Shown in pieces: positions 43,443-46,496 of a stretch of 46,496 nucleotides of DNA (positions within the stretch are counted from its first letter, which is position 1; every line of letters begins with the position of its first letter). This stretch comes from a virus. The translations under genes were made by a program, and so were the position numbers. The stretch is taken from the IMG/VR virus record IMGVR_UViG_3300010391_000098, positions 1-46,496 of that record. One strand, written 5' to 3'. The notes below the pieces were generated by a model that saw only the letters and a list, made by a program, of their open reading frames with translations, was not told the origin of the DNA and did no database searches.

Positions 43443-43886
43443 CTAGTGGATAGTCGTCGGATCATCTCCCTCCCCTGCTAGTAGTTTCCTAATCTGCTCC
43501 GCACTTTTACCTTTATATTTATCCTCCACCGGATCTACCTGTTCTACCTGTACTCGCTTAATAGGCGAATGCCCGGCCATATTCAAAATATCCGTGCAGG
43601 CGATATTCCGAACGCGCTCATCCTTCGCCTTAAGCGCCAGCTTCAATTTCTCCTCAAAAACCGCCGGCGCAACCGCTTGAAGATCGCCAGAGATGTCTAA
43701 GATCGTATCAACCGTCTTCTTCTGAAACATCTCCAATATTTCCAAAGACTCTGGAAGACCCACAATACGATAGACAGTCTGCGCGGAGCAATCAAGTTCC
43801 TGCCCTATTTCATCAGCGGTCCACCCTTGAAAATGAAGGCGGAGAATCAACATGTGGAGTGGGCGGAATTTACGGATGAAGTCCAT
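43443..43886 (-). CDS. Terminase small subunit (147 aa)
   Basis: Helix-turn-helix at residues about 22-42 (WTADEIGQELDCSAQTVYRI), a central helical oligomerisation region (ILEMFQKKTVDTILDIS; KLKLALKAKDERVR) and a basic, disordered C-terminus. This is the standard small terminase layout that recognises the packaging site. ATG at 43886 is preferred. A frame extension to a GTG at 44045 lacks a binding site and would read through palindromic sequence of the leader, though it cannot be excluded. First gene after the late promoter. Confidence 0.75.
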   Translation of the reverse strand: MDFIRKFRPLHMLILRLHFQGWTADEIGQELDCSAQTVYRIVGLPESLEILEMFQKKTVDTILDISGDLQAVAPAVFEEKLKLALKAKDERVRNIACTDILNMAGHSPIKRVQVEQVDPVEDKYKGKSAEQIRKLLAGEGDDPTTIH

Positions 43887-43993
43887 TGGTAGTATCCCGT
43901 CCGCGATCGTATCCGGCTCTGCCGAAGATGGAAAGAGCGATTTGGAACGCTCGCAAGCGCGTAAGTGCGCGAAATGATGGACGAAGCCCGAAT

Positions 43994-44025
43994 ACCCATA
44001 TTTGGGTCCAACTCCCAGATGGGAG
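43994..44025. promoter_or_regulatory. Two palindromes in late leader
   Basis: ACCCATATTTGGGT (43994-44007) and CTCCCAGATGGGAG (44012-44025) lie between the probable late transcript start and the terminase gene. The first is one of four related palindromes in the region (others at 45297, 45638 and 45680). They could be operators or RNA hairpins in the leader. Confidence 0.5.
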
Positions 44026-44081
44026 GTGATAAAATGACTCTGCACTTTCTATTTTAAAGCTATATATTCAGCGTCTGATAT

Positions 44082-44101
44082 CCCAGGGGCATGCCCCTGG
44101 G
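44082..44101. promoter_or_regulatory. Perfect 20-bp palindrome
   Basis: CCCAGGGGCATGCCCCTGGG is perfectly self-complementary: eight G/C-rich pairs around CATG. It lies within the leader of the late transcript predicted from the promoter at 44140-44168, where it would form a stable hairpin. No T-run follows, so it is not a standard terminator. Confidence 0.7.
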
Positions 44102-44139
44102 TAAGGCGGGCTGAGTGGGCACCCTCCCCGGTACTGTAG

Positions 44140-44168
44140 ATTAGATAGTTGACAATATGTATTGTCAA
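44140..44168 (-). promoter_or_regulatory. Leftward late promoter with overlapping operator
   Basis: On the minus strand TTGACA (44163-44168), a 17-bp spacer and TCTAAT (44140-44145, five of six consensus) form a strong sigma70-type promoter facing the terminase genes. The -35 lies within a perfect inverted repeat TTGACAATA/TATTGTCAA (44149-44168), a natural repressor operator. A further TTGACAATA half-site lies at 44198-44206. It is the only strong promoter I see for the 32-kb leftward operon. Confidence 0.7.
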
Positions 44169-44181
44169 GTCTTCATTTATG

Positions 44182-44315
44182 TATGAATGTAGAGTAGTTG
44201 ACAATATGATTAGTATAGGATTAGACGGTGCCGCCGCGGCAGTCGGCGGCCTATAGGGGGAGTAGTAGACTTGACAACTATGAATGTAGAGTCGTTAGCG
44301 GCTATGAATGTAGAG
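44182..44315. repeat. Three 13-bp iteron-like repeats
   Basis: TATGAATGTAGAG occurs in direct orientation at 44182-44194, 44279-44291 and 44303-44315. Such repeats at this density resemble iterons of an origin or an activator site. The sequence between the first and second holds an imperfect GC-rich palindrome near 44230-44250. Confidence 0.65.
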
Positions 44316-44322
44316 CTACTAA

Positions 44323-44354
44323 GATTATCGTAGTGCGATTATCGTAATACGATA
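44323..44354. repeat. Tandem GATTATCGTA repeat and 15-bp palindrome
   Basis: GATTATCGTA occurs at 44323-44332 and 44337-44346 with a 14-bp period. The second copy runs into the palindrome TATCGTAATACGATA (44340-44354), with seven-base arms and one central base. Probable protein-binding site next to the terminator of the gene at 44418. Confidence 0.6.
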
Positions 44355-44368
44355 TGTGCGCTGAGCAC

Positions 44369-44400
44369 AAAAAAAGGGGCCGAACAATGTGTTCGGCCCC
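44369..44400 (-). terminator. Rho-independent terminator
   Basis: On the minus strand the hairpin GGGGCCGAAC-acatt-GTTCGGCCCC (ten perfect pairs) is followed by seven T residues. It ends transcription of the gene at 44418-44876 and separates it from the late operon. Confidence 0.9.
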
Positions 44401-44417
44401 CCTTCTCTTATTTCCGC

Positions 44418-44876
44418 TTACTTGCTGCCGCTTTTGAATCGCGCGGTGTCTACTTCACGTTTACGCCCTCGCGGCCCGCTGGGCTTACCGTACTTTTCGT
44501 CTAGCAGCTCGATTAGTCCGTTTCCGACAACCGTTTTCAGACCATTGTTCGCAGCGGAGACGATATCCGACAGGCTGATCCTGATGGATTTGACGAACGG
44601 CTGTTCGTCGAAGGTGCCTCTATCGCAGCTGAACACGCCCTTCCTTTGCAGCATGGACTGTAATTCAGTGATCGCAGCAACAAGGTGATCACCGATGTCC
44701 TGGACGGTCTTAATCTGCTCAGGATTGATTGCAGGTATGGTTACTTCTAGACCAATCGCGCCATCCTTTTCCGCGACGAACGGCTCTTCCGCCTTGCTCC
44801 CAGCTACGAGTTCATCCGCCTTCAGCCGGCGGCCAGTTACCTGCGCAGTTAGCATCTTTGATTCTACTTTTGCCAT
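44418..44876 (-). CDS. Monocistronic regulator-like protein with VDTARF tail (152 aa)
   Basis: Single-gene unit with its own promoter (45017-45044) and strong terminator. GGGGAGAAAA precedes the ATG. Residues 40-80 contain VTIPAINPEQIKTVQDIGDH, the middle is helical, and the C-terminus KPSGPRGRKREVDTARFKSG resembles the VDLSRF tails of the early proteins at 468 and 2472. Because it is transcribed alone beside the operator region, a regulatory or DNA-organising role is plausible. No family recognised; the gene is clearly real. Confidence 0.7.
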   Translation of the reverse strand: MAKVESKMLTAQVTGRRLKADELVAGSKAEEPFVAEKDGAIGLEVTIPAINPEQIKTVQDIGDHLVAAITELQSMLQRKGVFSCDRGTFDEQPFVKSIRISLSDIVSAANNGLKTVVGNGLIELLDEKYGKPSGPRGRKREVDTARFKSGSK

Positions 44877-45016
44877 TTTTCTCCCCTATTTTTCTGCGAA
44901 GTTAATACGCCCACTTCCCCCCGACCGGCGACCTTCTATGCCAGGTATTGAAACCGAAGAAGGCCCGCGCGAAATTTGCGTGGCAACGGTCGAGGCAACT
45001 TTTCTATCCAGACCCG

Positions 45017-45044
45017 ATTCTAAGCACTTGCCCGACAAAGTCAA
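45017..45044 (-). promoter_or_regulatory. Leftward promoter of the 152-aa gene
   Basis: On the minus strand TTGACT (45039-45044), a 16-bp spacer and TAGAAT (45017-45022) match sigma70 consensus at five of six positions each. The leader to the ATG at 44876 is about 140 bases and contains no obvious riboswitch. A small hairpin (AATGGCG/CGCCATT) lies upstream of the promoter near 45058-45074. Confidence 0.6.
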
Positions 45045-45225
45045 ATGAAATCAGTTAATGGCGAAGCGCCATTCTTGCGTCCATCTTATCATTAAAACAA
45101 CAGGCTTAGATCGCTCCTGCGGCCCTCTAGCTATCTGATACGCTTTGCGCGAAGCGCGTAACGTCGTTTGGCGCTCCTGCGGCTTCTCTTGCATCCTGGC
45201 GCTGTATCTACGAAAGGCTGCCAGA

Positions 45226-45336
45226 AGTGATTCAATGACTCACCGAGTGAATCGGAATGCGACATCAACGATTTCGCGTACTTAGCCGCCGATTGGACCC
45301 ATATCTGGGTTTCTGAATCGCTGTCTGAATCTACAC
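45226..45336. repeat. Arm 1 of a large imperfect inverted repeat (GATTCA/TGAATC field)
   Basis: This arm reads colinearly with the reverse complement of 45600-45735: a 10-bp identity (AAGTGATTCA), a 10-bp divergent stretch, a 16-bp identity (GAGTGAATCGGAATGC), then ACCCATATCTGGGT and TGAATCTACACG. It contains four TGAATC/GATTCA sites (45229, 45248, 45314, 45326). A startless plus-strand frame here (45230-45406) would match the protein at 45517-45714, so it may be a decayed gene copy. Confidence 0.6.
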
Positions 45337-45434
45337 GACCACTGACAGTGCGTGTGCGCGTCCCCCCAACCGCGCGAGGAGCCGCGCAGAAATTGGAAGT
45401 CATATAAGTAGAGACATATACGCCATAGCTATCA

Positions 45435-45486
<52 letters not shown>

Positions 45487-45489
45487 ATA

Positions 45490-45518
45490 AGAGTCTAGAA
45501 TAGACTCTCTTATTTTTT
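45490..45518 (+). terminator. Terminator-like hairpin
   Basis: AGAGTCTA (45490-45497), loop GAA, TAGACTCT (45501-45508), then six T residues at 45513-45518. It points along the plus strand, but no intact plus-strand gene ends upstream; the only candidate is the startless frame ending at 45406. It may be a relic or insulate the rightward genes. Confidence 0.5.
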
Positions 45519-45714
45519 ATCTGTATCTATATAGACTCTTATCTCTCTTAGCCGCTTCGCGCCGCGCCCGCGCCTCTCTGTCTCTCTCTGTCAGTAAGGC
45601 GAGTGATTCACATGTAGATTCACCCTCTGAATCAGGTTCCCATATCTGGGTCCGAGTGGACCCACTAATAGACTCAAAGACCCACATTTGGGCCTTGCAT
45701 TCCGATTCACTCAC
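45517..45714 (-). CDS. Doubtful 65-aa ORF, related to the arm-1 sequence
   Basis: GTG start with only weak AGG upstream. It encodes ESEC, AQMWVFES and TQIWEPDSEG motifs, then a basic tail (ERDREARARREAAKRDKS). The arm-1 frame on the other strand shows SESEC and THIWVSES, so a duplicated coding element is possible. Equally the similarity may come only from repeated DNA palindromes. Low confidence as a gene. Confidence 0.25.
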   Translation of the reverse strand: MSESECKAQMWVFESISGSTRTQIWEPDSEGESTCESLALLTERDREARARREAAKRDKSLYRYR

Positions 45715-45735
45715 GCCTATACTGAATCACTTTCG
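45600..45735. repeat. Arm 2 of the inverted repeat (GATTCA/TGAATC field)
   Basis: Partner of 45226-45336 in opposite orientation. Five GATTCA/TGAATC sites (45605, 45617, 45628, 45704, 45723), two palindromes of the ACCCATATCTGGGT type (45638, 45680) and GGGTCC-gagt-GGACCC (45648-45663). A weak rightward promoter (TTGCAT at 45695, 17-bp spacer, TATACT at 45718-45723) is flanked by two of the sites. Confidence 0.6.
45695..45723 (+). promoter_or_regulatory. Possible rightward promoter
   Basis: TTGCAT, 17 bp, TATACT. The -10 is good and the -35 poor. GATTCA (45704) sits in the spacer and TGAATC (45723) at the end of the -10, so a protein reading those hexamers would control it. It would drive the RHH-like gene and endolysin and, in a circular genome, the early genes from base 103. 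Confidence 0.35.
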
Positions 45736-45784
45736 ACCTTATTCACATTTACACCAGAGCTAGCCCAGAGGAAGGAACGAATAA

Positions 45785-46075
45785 ATGGGAAAGAGATATT
45801 GGCATTCTAGAGACTGCACCTTGATCTGTCATACTTCCTTGAAAATTAAGGGGCAGGTAGAAATATTCGCTATAAACGATAAGCAATCTATCTCCTCTTT
45901 TATTGAAGATCTAATAAAGAGGGAGCTAGCAATCAGAGAAGAGATAGACGGTCGGCTATCCAGCGGCCCGACCAAACAAGAGCTTGAACAGCCATTAACG
46001 TTTGAGTCAACGTCCAAGCAAAAAATCACTATAAATGACCTTCTTAAAAATGCATCACCAGAGCGGACGATATGA
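45785..46075 (+). CDS. Ribbon-helix-helix-like regulator (96 aa)
   Basis: AGAGGAAGGAACG precedes the ATG. Residues 15-50 (TSLKIKGQVEIFAINDKQSI, then SSFIEDLIKRELA) match the strand-helix-turn-helix of CopG/Arc-type DNA-binding proteins. A short N-terminal segment carries a Cys pair, and the C-terminus is disordered and polar. Its location next to the GATTCA field makes it a candidate to bind those sites. Overlaps the endolysin start by four bases. Confidence 0.55.
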   Translation: MGKRYWHSRDCTLICHTSLKIKGQVEIFAINDKQSISSFIEDLIKRELAIREEIDGRLSSGPTKQELEQPLTFESTSKQKITINDLLKNASPERTI

Positions 46076-46496
46076 TAGATAATGAACTTCCCTTCTGGCG
46101 CCTTCTCCCCGATAGAGAACTCCTCGCCGCCCTTATAAAGGGCGAAGCCGAGTCTGAGCCAGACATCGGCAAATGCGCTATAGTACACGTTGTCCTAAAC
46201 CGTGCCAGATACGGCGATTCGGCTTTAGTTCCCTGGTTTCCTTCTTCCGTCGTTGAAGTAATCCTGATGCCTCAGCAGTTCTCCTGCTTCTGGCATGATT
46301 ATCCAATTAGGAAAGACGCAATGAAGGACGCGATGAGCGAGAAGCTATATCTAAATTGCGTCGATCTAGCTATATCCACCCCTGATCCCACACTCGGAGC
46401 AGATCACTACTTCCGCTATGACATTCCAATCGCCTGGCAACGGCGACGGCGTGGATGGCCAGTATGGGCAGCGCACTTCTCTCGTACTATTAGAAT
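46072..46496 (+). CDS. SleB-type cell wall hydrolase (endolysin), partial at window end
   Basis: ATGA overlap with the previous gene. Conserved elements of the Hydrolase_2 family: LAALIKGEAESEPDIGKCAI with the catalytic-type Glu, VHVVLNRARYGDS, SSVVEVILMPQQFSCF, and LGADHYF with PVWAAHFSRTI. Such enzymes cut peptidoglycan at muramic acid sites and act as endolysins. The reading frame is open at the right edge. If the edge is joined to base 1, the frame continues to a TAA at 110-112 (178 residues in all), overlapping the first early gene. No signal peptide, so a holin would be needed. Confidence 0.85.
   Translation, partial: MIDNELPFWRLLPDRELLAALIKGEAESEPDIGKCAIVHVVLNRARYGDSALVPWFPSSVVEVILMPQQFSCFWHDYPIRKDAMKDAMSEKLYLNCVDLAISTPDPTLGADHYFRYDIPIAWQRRRRGWPVWAAHFSRTIR

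Noticed and set aside
43887-44045. 54-residue N-terminal extension of the small terminase from GTG
   Set aside because: No ribosome binding site, unusual composition, overlaps palindromic leader DNA; the HTH starts normally from ATG 43886.
44941-45048. 36-aa plus-strand ORF
   Set aside because: No binding site and overlaps the leftward promoter and leader of the 152-aa gene.
45131-45403. 90-aa minus-strand ORF
   Set aside because: No binding site, and the homologous sequence at 45517-45714 would be read from the opposite strand; a shadow of the repeat arm.

Overview
The window is a tailed, dsDNA bacteriophage genome, probably complete or nearly so at 46.5 kb. The evidence is a full head and packaging set (terminase small and large subunits, portal, scaffold, major capsid protein), a compact replication module, tiny overlapping genes with strong GGAGG-type ribosome binding sites, and a SleB-type endolysin that runs off the right edge. 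No tape-measure or sheath gene is seen. The tail section instead has an adaptor-like protein, a beta-rich tail protein and a 1419-residue candidate ejected protein, which suggests a podovirus-like virion. I see no integrase, CI-type repressor, phage RNA polymerase or tRNA, so a virulent life style is the simplest reading. The host cannot be named. Thr-Pro repeat stalks and signal peptides hint at a host that secretes many TP-linker proteins.

Layout. From 1 to 11.6 kb, rightward early genes: about ten zinc-ribbon microproteins, a J-domain-like protein, a von Willebrand A protein with complete MIDAS, a GroES co-chaperonin, a Cas4/RecB-like nuclease, a Sak4-like ATPase, a DUF669-like protein, a uracil-DNA glycosylase/exonuclease/family A polymerase fusion and a DUF3987-like ATPase. 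From 44.1 kb down to 11.6 kb, one long leftward late operon: terminase, holin-like protein, portal, scaffold, capsid, then a block of exported proteins (34.4 to 22.6 kb), then tail, internal virion protein and a PurD-like ATP-grasp enzyme. From 44.0 to 45.8 kb lies a control region with a strong leftward promoter overlapped by a palindromic operator, iteron-like repeats, a classic terminator and a field of GATTCA repeats. At 45.8 kb the rightward genes resume (RHH-like regulator, endolysin). The endolysin frame stays open if the right end is joined to the left end, consistent with a circular contig.

The most unusual part is the block at 22.6-34.4 kb. At least ten consecutive or near-consecutive late genes begin with signal peptides, a lipobox or a membrane anchor. 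Several carry long Thr-Pro stalks (TPTxTPT). Three end in the same roughly 70-residue C-terminal domain, and a CC-type disulfide-rich module recurs in four proteins. At two junctions the last codons of the shared C-terminal domain also encode, in another frame, the start of the next signal peptide. One member is an exported spermidine-synthase-like protein and another has a cohesin-like domain. I infer a modular, duplicating cassette of phage-encoded surface proteins, whose function (virion display, host envelope remodelling or superinfection exclusion) is unknown.
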